NCBI RefSeq assembly: GCF_033095865.1
Contig: NZ_AP019365.1
Coordinates: forward strand, 3,011,501 to 3,075,500
Reading direction: 5' to 3'
DNA from: Pseudomonas sp. KU43P
GTDB lineage: Bacteria > Pseudomonadota > Gammaproteobacteria > Pseudomonadales > Pseudomonadaceae
DNA length: 64,000 nt
Shown in pieces: positions 35,251 through 47,028 of the stretch; the stretch's first letter is position 1; every line of letters begins with the position of its first letter. The position numbers were made by a program, and so were the translations under genes. The notes below the pieces were generated by a model. The model saw only the letters and a list, made by a program, of their open reading frames with translations, was not told the origin of the DNA and made no database searches.

Positions 35251-35511
35251 ATGAACAAGATGACATTCCCCAACGCCTGCCAGGTGATGCGCTGGCATTT
35301 TCACCCATTGGGTTTCGAAGCCAGCATGGATGCGCCACGCAGCATGATTGCCCGCCTCTTCGACCGGGGCACCGGCGAAACCTTGCTGGCCATTGCCGGC
35401 ATCCCCTGCAGCGCGATCATGGCGGCAGCGGATGTGGAGCGCATCATCGAGGCCGTCGAGGCCGAGATGGATGCTTTTGTGCCCGCACTCGTATTGCGCG
35501 ATGCCGTCTAG
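35251..35511 (+). CDS. DUF1652 family small protein
   Basis: An 86-residue cytoplasmic protein, ATG 35251 after ACAAGGAGG. It reads as a typical Pseudomonas DUF1652 protein: FPNACQVMRWHFHPLGFEASMDAPRSMIARLFDRGTGETLLAIAGIPC, followed by a helix VERIIEAVEAEMDAFVP. The DUF is mostly found in pseudomonads and has no known function. It overlaps the convergent MHYT-GGDEF-EAL gene by 4 bp. Confidence 0.88.
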   Translation: MNKMTFPNACQVMRWHFHPLGFEASMDAPRSMIARLFDRGTGETLLAIAGIPCSAIMAAADVERIIEAVEAEMDAFVPALVLRDAV

Positions 35512-37595
35512 GCCAGCGCCTCGCTGTCCTCGCGCAATGTCTGCAGCTTGCCCATGAACTGATCAGCCGGCACAGGCTGCCCCAGCAGATAGCCTTGCAG
35601 CGAATCGCATCCCAATCGGGTCAGAAAATCCTGTTGCCGATCGGTTTCCACACCCTCGGCGACAATCCGCAACCCTAACGCCTGCCCCAGCGCCACGATC
35701 GCCGAGACGATCGCGGCGTCGTCACTGTCCTGCTCCAGGTCGCGCACGAAGCCACGGTCGATCTTCAGCTCGTTGGCGGGCAGGCGCTTGAGGTACATCA
35801 GGCTCGAGTAGCCGGTTCCGAAGTCATCGATCGACAGGTCCACGCCCATGTCCGACAAACGCTGCAGCACCGTCAGGCTGGCGTCTGCGTCATGCATGGC
35901 GGTGGTTTCGGTGATCTCCAGGGTCAGCCGGTTGGCCGGCAGGCCATTCTCGCGCAGCGCACGGGCGACGCTATCGACCAGCCCGGTGTGGCAGAACTGG
36001 ATAGCCGACAGGTTGACCGCCATGCGCCAGTGCTCCTGGCCTTGATCAAGCCATTGGCGCATCTGCCGGCAGGCTTCGTCGAGCACCCACTCGCCGATCG
36101 GGATGATCAACCCGGTCTTTTCCGCCAGGCCGATGAATCGGTCGGGCAACAACAGGCCGTGCTGTGGATGCTCCCAGCGCAGCAAGGCTTCGGCGCCGAT
36201 CGGCTCACAGGCCTGGGCGTCGAACTTGGGCTGGTAATGCAGGCGGAACTGGCGCTGCTCCAAGGCCATGCGCAAATCCTGCAGCAGCTGTAGCTGCTGG
36301 CGGGCGTTGCTGTTCATCGACACGTCGAAGAAGCTGTAGCCGTTCTTGCCGGCGCTCTTGGCGTGGTACATGGCGGCGTCGGCATTGCGCAGCAGTTCGA
36401 GCTGGTCCTGGCCATTGCCTGGGTACAGCACGATGCCGAGGCTGGCGGTAAGCTGCAGGTCGTGCTCGGCAACGCGAAATGCCCGTGACACCAGGTTGAC
36501 CTGTTTGACCGCCACGTCCATGGCGTCTTCAGGTTCGCGAAGCTCTACCAGCAGCACGAATTCATCCCCGCCGATCCGCGCCAGGGTGTCCTGGCTATGC
36601 AGGTGCCCACGCAGGCGCGCGGCCACGGCCTTGAGCAACAGGTCGCCGACATGGTGGCCAAAGGCATCGTTGACCGGTTTGAAGCCGTCCAGGTCGATGA
36701 ACATCAGGGCGAAACAGCCGCCCTGCTCCGCCACCTTGCCGATGGCCTGCTCGATGCGGTCCGACAGCAGCGTGCGGTTGGGCAGGCCCGTCAGGGTGTC
36801 GTGCAGGGCCAGTTGGGTCAGTTCCTGATTGGCCAGGGTCAGCGAGCGGGCCAGTTCCGCGGTGCGGGCCTCCATCCGGGCGTCGAGCACCGAGGTCAGC
36901 AAGGCCACCGCAAGCACTGCCAGGGTAGTGATCAACACCAGGTAGACAAGGCTGTCCCCTTGCAATCCACCGCCCAGGGCGCCGCAGAAGCTGCCGTCCG
37001 GGAAGTTTGCCGCGGCCATGCCCGTGTAGTGCATGCCGACGATGGCAAACCCCATCAGCACGGCCGCCAGCCCGCGAATCTGGCGCACATACGGGGTATG
37101 CCGGCGCAGGCGGAAGGCAATCCACAACGCCGCTGCTGAAGCGCCCACCGCTATGGCCAGGGAGGCGCCGAACAGCGTCGGGTCGTAGTCGATGCCCGGC
37201 AGCATGCGCAGTGCCGCCATGCCGGTGTAGTGCATGCAGCTGATGCCCGCGCCCATGATCAAAGCGCCGAAGGCCAGTTGCAGCAGTGGCAAGCTGGCCT
37301 GGCTCACCAGCCACAAGGCAAAGCCCGACGACAGCACCGCGATCAGCAGCGACAGCGCGGTCAGGCCGATGTCGTAGCCCAGTTCGATGGGCAGGCTGAA
37401 GGCAAGCATGCCGATGAAGTGCATCGACCAGACGCCGACACCCATGGCCAGGGCCCCGCCGCCCATCCACAGGTACACCCCCCGCCCTTTGGCAGTGGCG
37501 ATGCGACCGGTCAGGTCGAGGGCGGTATAGGACGCCAGGATGGCCACGCACAGCGAGATCAGCACCAGCGAAAAGGAGTAGCTACCGGTCAGCAT
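35508..37595 (-). CDS. MHYT-GGDEF-EAL c-di-GMP enzyme (MucR-like)
   Basis: A 695-residue protein from ATG 37595 (MLTGSYSFSLVLISL). The N-terminal seven-helix MHYT domain (residues 5-245) has three motif copies: WSMHFIGM, MHYTGMAALRM and MHYTGMAA. A GGDEF domain follows with DTLTGLPNRTLLSDR and an intact ARIGGDEFVLLVEL. The EAL domain has GAEALLRWEHPQHGL, NLSAIQF, LEITETTAM, DDFGTGYSS and LKIDRGFVRDL. All catalytic motifs are conserved, so the protein may both make and break c-di-GMP. MHYT domains are thought to sense O2, CO or NO through metal. P. aeruginosa MucR has this layout and provides c-di-GMP for alginate synthesis, so a similar role is inferred. Confidence 0.9.
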   Translation of the reverse strand: MLTGSYSFSLVLISLCVAILASYTALDLTGRIATAKGRGVYLWMGGGALAMGVGVWSMHFIGMLAFSLPIELGYDIGLTALSLLIAVLSSGFALWLVSQASLPLLQLAFGALIMGAGISCMHYTGMAALRMLPGIDYDPTLFGASLAIAVGASAAALWIAFRLRRHTPYVRQIRGLAAVLMGFAIVGMHYTGMAAANFPDGSFCGALGGGLQGDSLVYLVLITTLAVLAVALLTSVLDARMEARTAELARSLTLANQELTQLALHDTLTGLPNRTLLSDRIEQAIGKVAEQGGCFALMFIDLDGFKPVNDAFGHHVGDLLLKAVAARLRGHLHSQDTLARIGGDEFVLLVELREPEDAMDVAVKQVNLVSRAFRVAEHDLQLTASLGIVLYPGNGQDQLELLRNADAAMYHAKSAGKNGYSFFDVSMNSNARQQLQLLQDLRMALEQRQFRLHYQPKFDAQACEPIGAEALLRWEHPQHGLLLPDRFIGLAEKTGLIIPIGEWVLDEACRQMRQWLDQGQEHWRMAVNLSAIQFCHTGLVDSVARALRENGLPANRLTLEITETTAMHDADASLTVLQRLSDMGVDLSIDDFGTGYSSLMYLKRLPANELKIDRGFVRDLEQDSDDAAIVSAIVALGQALGLRIVAEGVETDRQQDFLTRLGCDSLQGYLLGQPVPADQFMGKLQTLREDSEALA

Positions 37596-37716
37596 TGGGA
37601 GTTCCAGCGTCGGGACAGGGGGCCCGGAAAAACTGACGATTGTACTCAAGCTTTGGCGAAACGCACGGGGTTTTTGCGAATGGGAACGGGTCCGGCGGGG
37701 TGTCAGCACCGGCGTC

Positions 37717-37799
37717 ATCGCCGGCAAGCCGGCTCCCACAGGTAGACCACTGGCCTCGGGGACTGTGGTGTACCTGTGGGAGCCGGCTTGCCGGCGATA
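37717..37799. repeat. REPIN: inverted pair of GTGG-class REP elements
   Basis: CGCCGGCAAGCCGGCTCCCACAG and, inverted, CTGTGGGAGCCGGCTTGCCGGCG are near-perfect reverse complements separated by about 33 bp. Each carries a GTGG head and a GCCGGC stem, typical of pseudomonad REPs mobilised by RAYT transposases. It lies between the c-di-GMP gene and opmB. Confidence 0.85.
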
Positions 37800-37805
37800 A
37801 AGTTT

Positions 37806-39293
37806 CTACTCCTGTTGGGCGAATGCCTGCTCGGCATCCCAGCCACCGCCCAGCGCAGCGATCAACTGCACACTGGCCACCAGGCGCCCCTGCAGCAGGT
37901 TGAGCACGCTACGCTCGTTGCTCAACGCCGTGGTCTGCACGTTAACCACATCCAGGTAACCGATCAGCCCGGCGCGGTATTGGTTCTCGGTCAGGCGCAG
38001 GGACTCGCGCGCCGCATCCAGCGCCTCCTGGCGCACCACGGCCTCGTCGGCGTACACCTTGAGCTGCACCAGGTAGTTTTCCACTTCCTTGAAGCCGTCG
38101 AGCACGGTCTGGCGATACTGCGCCACGGTCTGGTCATAAACGGCAACGGTACGGTCCACCTCGGCGCTGCGTTTGCCGGCATCGAACAGGGTCAAGGCCA
38201 ACTGTGGGCCCACCGACCAGTAACGGTTGGGCAGTTCGATCCAGTTGCTGAAGCTGCTGCTGGAGTAGCCGCCGCTCATGCTCAGGCTCAGGTCCGGGAA
38301 GTACGCAGCGCGAGCTACGCCGATGTTGGCGTTGGCCGCCATCACGTTACGCTCGGCCGAGGCGATGTCCGGCCGCCGCTCGAGCAGTTGAGACGGCAGG
38401 CTGACCGGGATCTGCGGCAATGCCGGGATGTTCTTGCTGTCGGCCAGGGCAAAGTCTGCCGGGGCCCGGCCCAGCAGCACGGCGATGGCGTTCTCGAACT
38501 GGGCACGCTGCCAGATCAAGTCGATCAGGTCGGCCTGGGTGCTCTTGAGCTGGGTACGCGCCTGGGCCACCGCATCCGGGCCGGCAACCCCGGCGCGGTA
38601 CTGGTTTTCGTTCATGCGCAATGAGCGCTCGTAAGCCGCCACGGTGGCTTCCAACAGACGCTTCTGTTCGTCGATCACGCGCAGTTGCAGGTAGTTCTGC
38701 ACCAGCTCGGACTGTTGGCTGAGGCGGATCGCGGCAAGGTCGGCGAAACTGGCTTCGGCGCTGGCTTCGTCAGCGTTAAGGGTTTCGCGCAACTTGCCCC
38801 ACAGGTCGATTTCCCAGCTCACACCCAGTTGCGCATTGTAGGTGTTGCGAATGCCGCTGCTGTTGTTCGAGAGGCTCGAACTGGAGCTACCGGTGCCCTG
38901 CGCTGAACGGTTCTTGCTGGCACTCAGGTCCAGGCTGGGAAACAGCGAGGCACGGCTGCTGCGGACCAACGCCTGGGCCTGGCGGTATTGGGCCTCGGAC
39001 TGGGCGACGGTCTGGTTGCTGCGGTTGAGCTCCTCCACCAGGGCATTGAGCCCGGCATCACCGTATACCTCCCACCAGGCGCCACGGGCGATGGCATCGG
39101 ACGGGCTGGCCTGGGTCCAGCCTTCGGCCTGCTTGAACTGCGCAGGCGTGCTCAGCTCGGGGCGGTGATAGTCCGGGCTCAGGGTACAGGCGCTGAGCAG
39201 CGCGACGCACAGCCCGGCGCCGACCAGGCGCGAGCCGCGGCCGCAGGTCAGCAGCTTCAGGGCACGGTGAAGTGGAGTCTGGGCAAAAGTCAT
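37806..39293 (-). CDS. opmB: OpmB-like outer-membrane efflux lipoprotein (TolC/NodT family)
   Basis: A 495-residue outer-membrane factor from ATG 39293. The lipoprotein signal has a lipobox (VALLSAC, Cys about 34). Two outer-membrane efflux repeats follow, with PDYHRPELSTPAQF, SWEIDLWGKLRETLNADEAS and repeated NQYRAGVAGPDAVAQARTQ / NQYRAGLIGYLDVVNVQTT, the TolC coiled-coil turn. The start codon overlaps the muxC stop (ATGA). It completes the MuxABC-OpmB tripartite pump as the outer-membrane exit duct. Confidence 0.92.
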   Translation of the reverse strand: MTFAQTPLHRALKLLTCGRGSRLVGAGLCVALLSACTLSPDYHRPELSTPAQFKQAEGWTQASPSDAIARGAWWEVYGDAGLNALVEELNRSNQTVAQSEAQYRQAQALVRSSRASLFPSLDLSASKNRSAQGTGSSSSSLSNNSSGIRNTYNAQLGVSWEIDLWGKLRETLNADEASAEASFADLAAIRLSQQSELVQNYLQLRVIDEQKRLLEATVAAYERSLRMNENQYRAGVAGPDAVAQARTQLKSTQADLIDLIWQRAQFENAIAVLLGRAPADFALADSKNIPALPQIPVSLPSQLLERRPDIASAERNVMAANANIGVARAAYFPDLSLSMSGGYSSSSFSNWIELPNRYWSVGPQLALTLFDAGKRSAEVDRTVAVYDQTVAQYRQTVLDGFKEVENYLVQLKVYADEAVVRQEALDAARESLRLTENQYRAGLIGYLDVVNVQTTALSNERSVLNLLQGRLVASVQLIAALGGGWDAEQAFAQQE

Positions 39294-42200
39294 AGCGGAG
39301 TTTCCAGGGCGGCGTCGGTGCGCACGCCGCGCCAACGGTTGAATCGGTGGCGCAGGCGGTCGAGGTACAGGTACACCACCGGCGTCGTGTAAAGGGTCAG
39401 GACCTGGCTGAAGACCAGCCCGCCGATGATGGTCAGGCCCAGCGGCTGGCGCATCTCGGCACCCTCGGCGCGGCTGATCAGCAGTGGCAAGGCGCCAAGG
39501 ATGGCGGCCAGGGTCGTCATCAGGATCGGCCGCAGGCGCAGCAGGCAGGCACGGCGGATCGACTCCTCGGGCGTCAGCCCCTGGTGGCGCTCCAGTTGCA
39601 GGGCCAGGTCGATCATCAGGATGGCGTTCTTCTTCACCACACCGATCAGCAGGAACAGCCCCAGCAGCGATATCAGGCTGAACTCGCCGCCAGTGGCGTA
39701 CAGCGCCAGCAAGGCGCCGACCCCGGCCGAGGGCAAGGTGGAGAGGATGGTCAGCGGGTGGATGTAGCTTTCGTAGAGAATGCCCAGTACCAGGTACACC
39801 AGCACCAACGAGCCGAGGATCATGAACGGCTGCCCTTCCTGAGTCTTGGCGAAGGCATTGGCGGTGCCGCCGAGCTTGGCGATCACTTCCTCGGGCAGGC
39901 CGACCTTGGCCACCGCCCGCTCCACCGCGGCCATTGCCTGGTCGGTGCTGTAGCCCTCGGCGACATCGAAGGCGATGTCTTCCGAGGCGAACTGGCCCTC
40001 GTGGCTGACCCGGTCATTGGCCAGGCTGTTCTCGTAGTGTGCAATGGTCGACAGCGGTACCCGAGCGCCTTCGCTGGTGATCACCTGCACCTGTTCGAGG
40101 GTACTTGGGTCCCAGGCGTACTTGGGGTTGATCTCCAGCACCACCTGGTACTGGTTGAGGCTGTCGTAGATGGTCGAGATCTGCCGCTGACTGTAGGCGT
40201 TGTTCAGCACGGACGTGACCATGTCCATGTCGATGCCAAGGCGCTTGGCCTGGTCGCGGTCGACCACCAGGGTCACCTGCTGGGTGCCGGAGCCGTCGCG
40301 GGCATCGATGGCGGTCAGCTCAGGCAGCGCGCGCATCGCCGCCACTACCTTGGGGAACCACTCGCGCAGGGCCGCGAGGTCGCCGCTCTGCAGGGTATAG
40401 AGGTACTGCGAGGACGTCTGGTCGCGGCCACCGCCACCGAGCTGCAAGTCTTGGTCAGCCATCAGGAACAGACGCCCACCGGGAACCTTGGGCAGGTCCC
40501 TGCGCAACCGCTCGATGACCTTCTGCGCGTCGAGCTTTCGCTCGCTGATAGGCTTCAGGCGCACCAGAACCATGGCATTGTTGGTGCCGCTGTTACCACC
40601 AATGAAGCCGGCCACGCTCTGCACTGCCGGGTCCGCGAGCAAGGCGCGGCGGTAGATTTCCATCTTCGGCTGCATCACGCTGAACGACAGGCCGTCGTCG
40701 CCACGGATGAAGCCCATCAACTGGCCGGTGTCTTGCTGCGGCATCAAGGTTTTGGGCACTACCACGTACAAGGCGATGTTCAGGCCGATGGTCGCCAGCA
40801 GGCTGAACAGGGTCAGGCGTTTGTGGCGCAAGGCCCAGCCCAGGCTGGTGTCGTAGGCACCGACCATGCGCTGATGCAGGTTGTCGCTCCAGCGCTGCAG
40901 GCGAGTCGGCTCGGCGCGGTGAGGCTTGAGCCAGCGGGCGCAGAGCATGGGCGTGAGGGTCAAAGAGACCACCAGCGAGACGATGATCGCCGCCGCCAGC
41001 GTGATCGAGAACTCCTGGAACAGGCTGCGCACGATGCCGCCCATGAACAGGATCGAGACGAACACCGCCACCAGCGAGACGTTCATCGACAGCAAGGTGA
41101 AGCCGACTTCCTTGGCCCCGAGGAACGCCGCACGCATGGGCGGTTGACCATCCTCGATATGCCGGGAGATGTTCTCCAGCACCACGATGGCATCGTCCAC
41201 CACCAGGCCGGTGGCGAGGATCAGCGCCATCAGCGACAGGTTGTTCAGCGAGAACCCGCACAGGTACATCACCGCAAATGTGCCCACCAGCGACACCGGC
41301 ACCGCCAGGCTCGGGATCAGCGAGGCGCGCAGGCTGCCGAGGAACAGGTAGACCACCAGGATCACCAGCGCCACGGCAATCAGCAGGGTGTGCTCGGCCT
41401 CCTTGAGGGTGGCCTTGATCACCGGTGAGCGGTCCATGGCCACGTTGAGCTGGACGTTGGCCGGCAGCAGCGATTGCAGGGCCGGCAACTGCGCCTTGAT
41501 CTGGTCGACCGTCTCGATGATGTTGGCGCCGCTCTGGCGGTTGACCACCAGCAACACCGCGCTCTGGTCGTTGAAGAAGCCGCTGTTGTAACGGTTCTCG
41601 ACGCCATCGGTGACCGTCGCCACGTCGGACAGGCGCAGGATCGTGCCATTGGCCTGGCGGATCACGATTGGCTCGTAGTCCTTGGCCGTTTCCAGTTGGT
41701 CGTTGGCACGTACCTGCCAATTGCGCTCATGATCTTCGACAAAGCCCATGGGCCGGCGCTGGTTGGCATTGGCCACGGCCGTGCGCACCTCGTCCAGCGA
41801 CAGGCTGTACTGGTTGAGCAGTTGCGGCTCCACGGCGATTCGCACTGCCGGTAGCGAGCTGCCGCCGATCTGCACCTCCCCTACCCCGATCACCTGGGCC
41901 AGGCTCTGGGCCAGGATGGTGTCGGCAAGGTCATACAACTGGCCCTTCTGCAGCACGTCCGAGGTCAGCGACAGCACCATGATCGGCGCCTGGGACGGGT
42001 TGAACTTCTTGTAGGTGGGCATGCTGCGCATGCCGCTTGGCAACAGGTTGCGCGTGGCGTTGATGGCTGCCTGCACCTCTCGCGCTGCGCCGTCGATGTC
42101 ACGCCCCTGGTCGAAGCCGATGATCACCCGGGTCGAGCCCTGGTTGGAGCTGCTGGTCAAGGTGCTGACGCCGGCGATGCTGCCCAACTTGCGCTCCAGC

Positions 42201-42397
42201 GGCGTGGCCACCGTGGCGGCCATGACTTCGGGGCTGGCGCCAGGCAGGTTGGCCTGCACCACGATCACCGGGAAGTCCATCTGCGGCAGCGGCGCCACCG
42301 GCAGCAGGCCGAAGCTGACGCCGCCGAGCAAGATGATCGCCAGGCTCAGCAGCATGGTCGCTACCGGCCGGCGAATGAACGGGCCGGACAGGTTCAT
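39290..42397 (-). CDS. muxC: RND efflux inner-membrane pump, MuxC/MdtC-like
   Basis: A 1035-residue RND transporter with 12 predicted helices and two large periplasmic loops. Signatures: [23 protein letters not shown] start, [39 protein letters not shown] (helix 4 proton-relay Asp pair), the second repeat [35 protein letters not shown] and [15 protein letters not shown]. MuxB and MuxC are both needed for the pump, forming a heteromeric trimer. In P. aeruginosa MuxABC-OpmB exports novobiocin, aztreonam, macrolides and others. ATGA overlaps couple it to muxB and opmB. Confidence 0.93.
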   Translation of the reverse strand: MNLSGPFIRRPVATMLLSLAIILLGGVSFGLLPVAPLPQMDFPVIVVQANLPGASPEVMAATVATPLERKLGSIAGVSTLTSSSNQGSTRVIIGFDQGRDIDGAAREVQAAINATRNLLPSGMRSMPTYKKFNPSQAPIMVLSLTSDVLQKGQLYDLADTILAQSLAQVIGVGEVQIGGSSLPAVRIAVEPQLLNQYSLSLDEVRTAVANANQRRPMGFVEDHERNWQVRANDQLETAKDYEPIVIRQANGTILRLSDVATVTDGVENRYNSGFFNDQSAVLLVVNRQSGANIIETVDQIKAQLPALQSLLPANVQLNVAMDRSPVIKATLKEAEHTLLIAVALVILVVYLFLGSLRASLIPSLAVPVSLVGTFAVMYLCGFSLNNLSLMALILATGLVVDDAIVVLENISRHIEDGQPPMRAAFLGAKEVGFTLLSMNVSLVAVFVSILFMGGIVRSLFQEFSITLAAAIIVSLVVSLTLTPMLCARWLKPHRAEPTRLQRWSDNLHQRMVGAYDTSLGWALRHKRLTLFSLLATIGLNIALYVVVPKTLMPQQDTGQLMGFIRGDDGLSFSVMQPKMEIYRRALLADPAVQSVAGFIGGNSGTNNAMVLVRLKPISERKLDAQKVIERLRRDLPKVPGGRLFLMADQDLQLGGGGRDQTSSQYLYTLQSGDLAALREWFPKVVAAMRALPELTAIDARDGSGTQQVTLVVDRDQAKRLGIDMDMVTSVLNNAYSQRQISTIYDSLNQYQVVLEINPKYAWDPSTLEQVQVITSEGARVPLSTIAHYENSLANDRVSHEGQFASEDIAFDVAEGYSTDQAMAAVERAVAKVGLPEEVIAKLGGTANAFAKTQEGQPFMILGSLVLVYLVLGILYESYIHPLTILSTLPSAGVGALLALYATGGEFSLISLLGLFLLIGVVKKNAILMIDLALQLERHQGLTPEESIRRACLLRLRPILMTTLAAILGALPLLISRAEGAEMRQPLGLTIIGGLVFSQVLTLYTTPVVYLYLDRLRHRFNRWRGVRTDAALETPL

Positions 42398-45300
42398 GCC
42401 TGGGCCTGCTGGGTGTCGGTGGCCGGGCGCCAGCGGCGTGCCAGGCGGTCGAAGTACAGGTAGATGACCGGGGTGGTGAACAGGGTCAGCACCTGGCTCA
42501 CCAGCAAGCCGCCGACCATCACCAGGCCCAGTGGCTGGCGCAGCTCGGCGCCGGAACCGGTGGCCAGCATCAGCGGCACGGCACCGAACAAGGCGGCCAG
42601 GGTGGTCATCAGGATCGGCCGGAAGCGCAACAGCGCGGCCTGGTAGATGGCATCCTGCGGGCTCATGCCCTGGTGGCGCTCGGCCTCGAGGGCGAAGTCG
42701 ATCATCATGATCGCGTTCTTCTTGACGATACCGATCAGCAGGATGATGCCGATGATGGCGATCATGCCCAGGTCGTTACCGCTGAGGATCAGCGCCAGCA
42801 AGGCACCGACCGCTGCCGATGGCAGGGTCGAAAGGATGGTCACCGGGTGGATATAGCTCTCGTAGAGCACGCCGAGCACGATGTACATGGTCACCACGGC
42901 AGCGAGAATCAGCAGCAAGGTGCTCGACAGCGAGGCCTGGAAAGCCTCGGCGGCGCCCTGGAAACGGGTCTGCACACCGAGCGGCATGCCGATGTCCTGC
43001 TGCACCTGCTCGATCACCTTCACCGCTTCGCCCAGCGACGCACCGTGGGCCAGGTTGAACGACATCATCACCGCCGGAAACTGGCCGATGTGCGAAATCG
43101 CCAGCTGCGCCTGGCGCTGCTCGATGCGCGCCAGCGCCGACAGGCGCACCTGGCCGCCATCGCTGGCCTTGACGTGGATCGACTCCAGCGCCTGCGGGCC
43201 GATGGTCGCCGCATCCAGCGCCTGCAGCACCACACGGTATTGGCTGGCCTGGGTGTAGATGGTGGAAATCTGCCGCTGGCCGAAGGCGTCGTACAGGGCG
43301 TTGGTGATCTGCGCGACGTTGATGCCCAGGCGGCTGGCCATGTCGCGGTCGATTACCAGGTACACCTGCAGGCCCTTGTCCTGCAGGTCGCTGGCCACGT
43401 CCTGCAGCTCGGGACGTTGTTGCAGGGCTTCGACCAGCTTCCCGCTCCACTGCGCGAGCAGGTCGGCGTCGGGCGACGACAGGCTGAACTGGTACTGGGT
43501 GCGGCTGACCCGGTCCTCGATGCTCAGGTCCTGTACCGGCTGCATGAACAGGCGGATACCGACCAGCTTGTCGAGCTGCGGCTGCAGGCGGCTGATGACC
43601 TCGGCCGCAGTCACGTCACGCTCGCCGTGGGGCTTGAGGTTGATCAGCAGGCGGCCGCTGTTGAGCGTGGCGTTGTCGCCGTCCACGCCGATGTACGACG
43701 ACAGGCTCTGCACCGCCGGGTCCTGCAGGATCACCTTGCTCAGGGCCTGCTGGCGTTCGCTCATGGCTGCGAACGAGGTGGACTGCGGCGCCTCGGAAAT
43801 ACCCTGGATCACACCCGTATCCTGGGCCGGGAAGAAGCCCTTGGGCACCGCCATGTACAGCACCACGGTCAGTACCAGGCTGCCCACGGCCACCAGCAGG
43901 GTCAGCGGCTGGTGCTTGAGCACCCATTGCAGGCCACGGCCATAGTGTTCGATCAGCCAGTCGATCCAGGCGCCACTGGCACGGTAGAAGCGGCCCTGCT
44001 CCTCTTCCTTGGGCTCACGCTTGAGCAGGCGAGCGCACATCATCGGCGTCAGGGTCAGCGACACCACCAGGGAAATCAGGATCGCCACCGCCAGGGTGAT
44101 GGCGAATTCGCGGAACAACCGGCCGACCACGTCGGCCATGAACAGCAGCGGTATCAGCACCGCGATCAGCGAGAAGGTCAGCGAGATCAGGGTGAAACCA
44201 ATCTGCCTTGCGCCTTTGAGCGCCGCCTGCAACGGCGTCTCGCCCTCTTCGATATGGCGGGAAATGTTCTCCAGCATGACGATGGCATCGTCGACCACGA
44301 AACCGGTGGCGATGGTCAGGGCCATCAGCGTCAGGTTGTTGATCGAGAAGCCGGCCAGGTACATCACCCCGAAGGTGCCGATCAGCGACAGCGGCACGGC
44401 AATCGAGGGGATCAGGGTGGCGCTGAAACGGCGCAGGAAGACGAAGGTGACCATCACCACCAGAACGATGGCGATCAACAGTTCGTGCTGCACGTCCTTT
44501 ACCGCGGCGCGGATGGTCTGGGTACGGTCGGTGAGCACCGAGACGTCGAGGCCGGCCGGCAGGTTGTCGGTGATCGACGGCAGCAGTTCCTTGATGCGGT
44601 CGACCACTTCGATGACGTTGGCACCTGGTTGGCGCTGAATGTTCAGCAGCACGGCCTGGTTCTGGTTGGCCCAAGCAGCCAGGCGCTCGTTTTCGGCGCC
44701 GTCGACGATTTCGGCAACGTCCCTCAGGCGCAGCGGCGCACCGTTGTTGTAGGCCAGGATGAGGTTGGCGTACTCCTCGGGGGAGCGCAGCTGGTCGTTG
44801 GCGTCGAGCATCGACACCCGGGTCGGGCCGTCGAAGTTGCCCTTGGGCTGATTGACGTTGGAGGCGCCGATCAGGGTGCGTACGTCGTCGAGGTTGAGGC
44901 CGTTGGCGGCCAAGGCATCGACATTGACCTTGATGCGCACCGCCTGGCGTTGACCACCGGCGATGCTGACCATGCCCACCCCGCTGATTTGCGCGAGTTT
45001 CTGCGCCACGCGGGTGTCGACCAGATCGTTGAGTTTGGGCAAAGGCATGGTCTTGCTGGAAATCGCCAGGGTCAGCACCGGGGTATCGGCCGGGTTGACC
45101 TTGTTGTACACCGGCGGCGCCGGCAGGTCGCTGGGCAACAGGTTGCTGGCGGCGTTGATCGCGGCCTGCACCTGTTGCTCGGCAACGTCCATGTTCATGT
45201 CCAGGCTGAAACGCAGGGTCAGCACCGAGGCACCACCGGAACTGGTCGAGGCCATCTGGGTCAGGCCGGGCATCTGGCCGAACTGGCGCTCAAGGGGCGC

Positions 45301-45492
45301 TGTGACGGCGCTGGTCATCACCTGGGGGCTGGCGCCGGGGTACAGAGTCATGACGCGGATGGTCGGGTAGTCGACCTGAGGCAGCGCTGCGACCGGCAGC
45401 AACTTGTAGGCGATCAGGCCGGCCAGGACGATGGCCAGCATGCTCAGCGTGGTGGCGACCGGGCGAAGGATGAACAGGCGCGACAGGTTCAT
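42394..45492 (-). CDS. muxB: RND efflux inner-membrane pump, MuxB/MdtB-like
   Basis: A 1032-residue RND transporter, the first of two pump genes. Motifs: [87 protein letters not shown] and [17 protein letters not shown]. It is clearly paralogous to muxC throughout. It exchanges protons for drugs in the inner membrane together with MuxC and the adaptor MuxA. A 1031-codon open frame lies antisense to it, and this is a codon-bias shadow. Confidence 0.93.
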   Translation of the reverse strand: MNLSRLFILRPVATTLSMLAIVLAGLIAYKLLPVAALPQVDYPTIRVMTLYPGASPQVMTSAVTAPLERQFGQMPGLTQMASTSSGGASVLTLRFSLDMNMDVAEQQVQAAINAASNLLPSDLPAPPVYNKVNPADTPVLTLAISSKTMPLPKLNDLVDTRVAQKLAQISGVGMVSIAGGQRQAVRIKVNVDALAANGLNLDDVRTLIGASNVNQPKGNFDGPTRVSMLDANDQLRSPEEYANLILAYNNGAPLRLRDVAEIVDGAENERLAAWANQNQAVLLNIQRQPGANVIEVVDRIKELLPSITDNLPAGLDVSVLTDRTQTIRAAVKDVQHELLIAIVLVVMVTFVFLRRFSATLIPSIAVPLSLIGTFGVMYLAGFSINNLTLMALTIATGFVVDDAIVMLENISRHIEEGETPLQAALKGARQIGFTLISLTFSLIAVLIPLLFMADVVGRLFREFAITLAVAILISLVVSLTLTPMMCARLLKREPKEEEQGRFYRASGAWIDWLIEHYGRGLQWVLKHQPLTLLVAVGSLVLTVVLYMAVPKGFFPAQDTGVIQGISEAPQSTSFAAMSERQQALSKVILQDPAVQSLSSYIGVDGDNATLNSGRLLINLKPHGERDVTAAEVISRLQPQLDKLVGIRLFMQPVQDLSIEDRVSRTQYQFSLSSPDADLLAQWSGKLVEALQQRPELQDVASDLQDKGLQVYLVIDRDMASRLGINVAQITNALYDAFGQRQISTIYTQASQYRVVLQALDAATIGPQALESIHVKASDGGQVRLSALARIEQRQAQLAISHIGQFPAVMMSFNLAHGASLGEAVKVIEQVQQDIGMPLGVQTRFQGAAEAFQASLSSTLLLILAAVVTMYIVLGVLYESYIHPVTILSTLPSAAVGALLALILSGNDLGMIAIIGIILLIGIVKKNAIMMIDFALEAERHQGMSPQDAIYQAALLRFRPILMTTLAALFGAVPLMLATGSGAELRQPLGLVMVGGLLVSQVLTLFTTPVIYLYFDRLARRWRPATDTQQAQA

Positions 45493-46790
45493 GCGCCCGC
45501 CTTGCCCGCTGCATTGCCCAGTTGTGCTTCACCGGCCTGGGCCGAGCCCTTGGCGTCCTGGCCTTGCAGGTGCTGGCCGGGGGTGGTCGGCACTTGCGAG
45601 CTGTCCTCGACGACCTCGACCTTGGTGCCTTCGCGCAGGCGGTCAGTGCCTTCGAGCACCAGGCGCTCACCGGCCTTCAGGCCTTCGACGATCACGCTGT
45701 TCTGGCCGTCGCTGGCACCGACCTTGAGCTTGCGGATATTGACCGTGTTCTCGGCATTGACCACATAGGCGAAGGTGCCGTCGTTGCCGAACTGGATCGC
45801 CGCCGCCGGGGCCATGACCACCTGCTTGAGGGTGTCTGCCAGCAAGCGCACATTGACGAACTGGTTGGGGAATAGCGCCGAGTCCTTGTTCTCGAAGCGG
45901 CCCTTGAACTTGAGGGTGCCGGTGGTGGTATCGATCTGGTTATCGATACTGCCGAGCACACCGCTGGCCTGCATTTTATTGTCGCTGCGGTCCCACGCCT
46001 CCACCGGCAGGCTGGCGCCGCTGCGGTAGCGCTCGAGCACGGTGCTCAGCTCGGTTTCCGGCAGGGTGAAGGCCACGCTGATCGGCTCGGTCTGGGTGAT
46101 GACCACCAGCGCGGTGGCGTCGTTGGCTGCCACCAGGTTGCCCAGGTCGAGCTGACGCAGGCCTACGCGCCCACTGATCGGCGAGCGGATCTGGGTGAAG
46201 TCGAGGTTCAGCCTGGCATCGCTGACCTGGGCCTGGTTGGTCTTGACCAGCCCCTGGAACTGCGCCACCTGGGCCTCGGCGGTGTCGAGGGTCTGCTTGG
46301 CGATGCTGTCTTCGGCGTACAAGCCTTTATAACGTGCCAGGTCGACCTGGGCGTTCTTGAGCTGCGCCTGGTTCTGCGCCAGGGTGCCTTCGGCCTGCTG
46401 CAGGGCGATGCGGTAGGAGCGTGGGTCGATTTCGGCCAACAGGTCGCCGGCCTTCACCTGCTGCCCTTCCTTGAAGTGAATCTTCACCAACTCGCCAGCC
46501 ACGCGGCTGCGCACATTGACCGTGTTGAGCGCGGTGACCGTGCCCAGGGCCTTGTAATAGAGCGGGAAATCACCCACCCGCACCGGCTCGACGCGCACCG
46601 GTACCGGGTCGGTGGAGCCGCCGAAGCCTGGCCGCCCGCCCATGCCCATGCCTTTGCCCGGGCGCCCGCCCACCGCCTCTTTATGGGCAGGCGTTGCGGG
46701 CCACAGCCACCAGGCCAGCACGGCCACCAGCAGCAGGATCAGCAGGCCTACGAGCCAGCGACGGGGGGATCGGGAGACAGAAGCTTGCAT
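45489..46790 (-). CDS. muxA: RND efflux periplasmic adaptor, MuxA/MdtA-like
   Basis: A 433-residue membrane-fusion protein from ATG 46790 ([12 protein letters not shown]). One N-terminal membrane helix ([18 protein letters not shown]) is followed by a Gly/Met-rich segment, the lipoyl half-motifs [29 protein letters not shown], a coiled coil (about 135-200) and beta-barrel domains with [19 protein letters not shown]. The C-terminal tail is Gln/Ala/Gly-rich and variable. It links MuxBC to OpmB. It is the first gene of the operon, with its stop overlapping muxB as ATGA. No recognisable operator was found in the 132 bp before it. Confidence 0.93.
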   Translation of the reverse strand: MQASVSRSPRRWLVGLLILLLVAVLAWWLWPATPAHKEAVGGRPGKGMGMGGRPGFGGSTDPVPVRVEPVRVGDFPLYYKALGTVTALNTVNVRSRVAGELVKIHFKEGQQVKAGDLLAEIDPRSYRIALQQAEGTLAQNQAQLKNAQVDLARYKGLYAEDSIAKQTLDTAEAQVAQFQGLVKTNQAQVSDARLNLDFTQIRSPISGRVGLRQLDLGNLVAANDATALVVITQTEPISVAFTLPETELSTVLERYRSGASLPVEAWDRSDNKMQASGVLGSIDNQIDTTTGTLKFKGRFENKDSALFPNQFVNVRLLADTLKQVVMAPAAAIQFGNDGTFAYVVNAENTVNIRKLKVGASDGQNSVIVEGLKAGERLVLEGTDRLREGTKVEVVEDSSQVPTTPGQHLQGQDAKGSAQAGEAQLGNAAGKAGA

Positions 46791-46922
46791 GGGTTGAACG
46801 AACCTTGTTCGAGATGACGACTTGGGGAGGATGCACGATAAGCACTGGCATCGTTTTAGCAAAGGGCCTTTACCAGAGGTTTACCTTTGCCTGACGTTGC
46901 CAAGACACTGAACTTTAAATGA

Positions 46923-46952
46923 AAACGGCCCGGAACGTATTCCGGGCCGTTT
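46923..46952. terminator. Bidirectional terminator downstream of tpx
   Basis: AAACGGCCCGGAA and TTCCGGGCCGTTT form a perfect 13-bp stem around CGTA, with A and T tracts at its ends giving T-runs on both strands. It lies 77 bp after the tpx stop, upstream of the mux operon. Confidence 0.75.
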
Positions 46953-47028
46953 CAAGGTGTTGCTTCGAGAGCGAGCGGTACAAAGAGTTCCTTTGCGCGC
47001 CCGGCCCCGACGTCCCTTCAGTCGAACC

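Noticed and set aside
39347..41428. 693-codon plus-strand open frame antisense to muxC
   Set aside because: Sequence is Gln/His/Asp-rich filler without motifs, and the opposite strand encodes MuxC.
42673..45768. 1031-codon plus-strand open frame antisense to muxB
   Set aside because: Codon-bias shadow of a G+C-rich gene: high Gln/His/Arg composition, no domain signatures, while the minus-strand frame is a complete RND pump.
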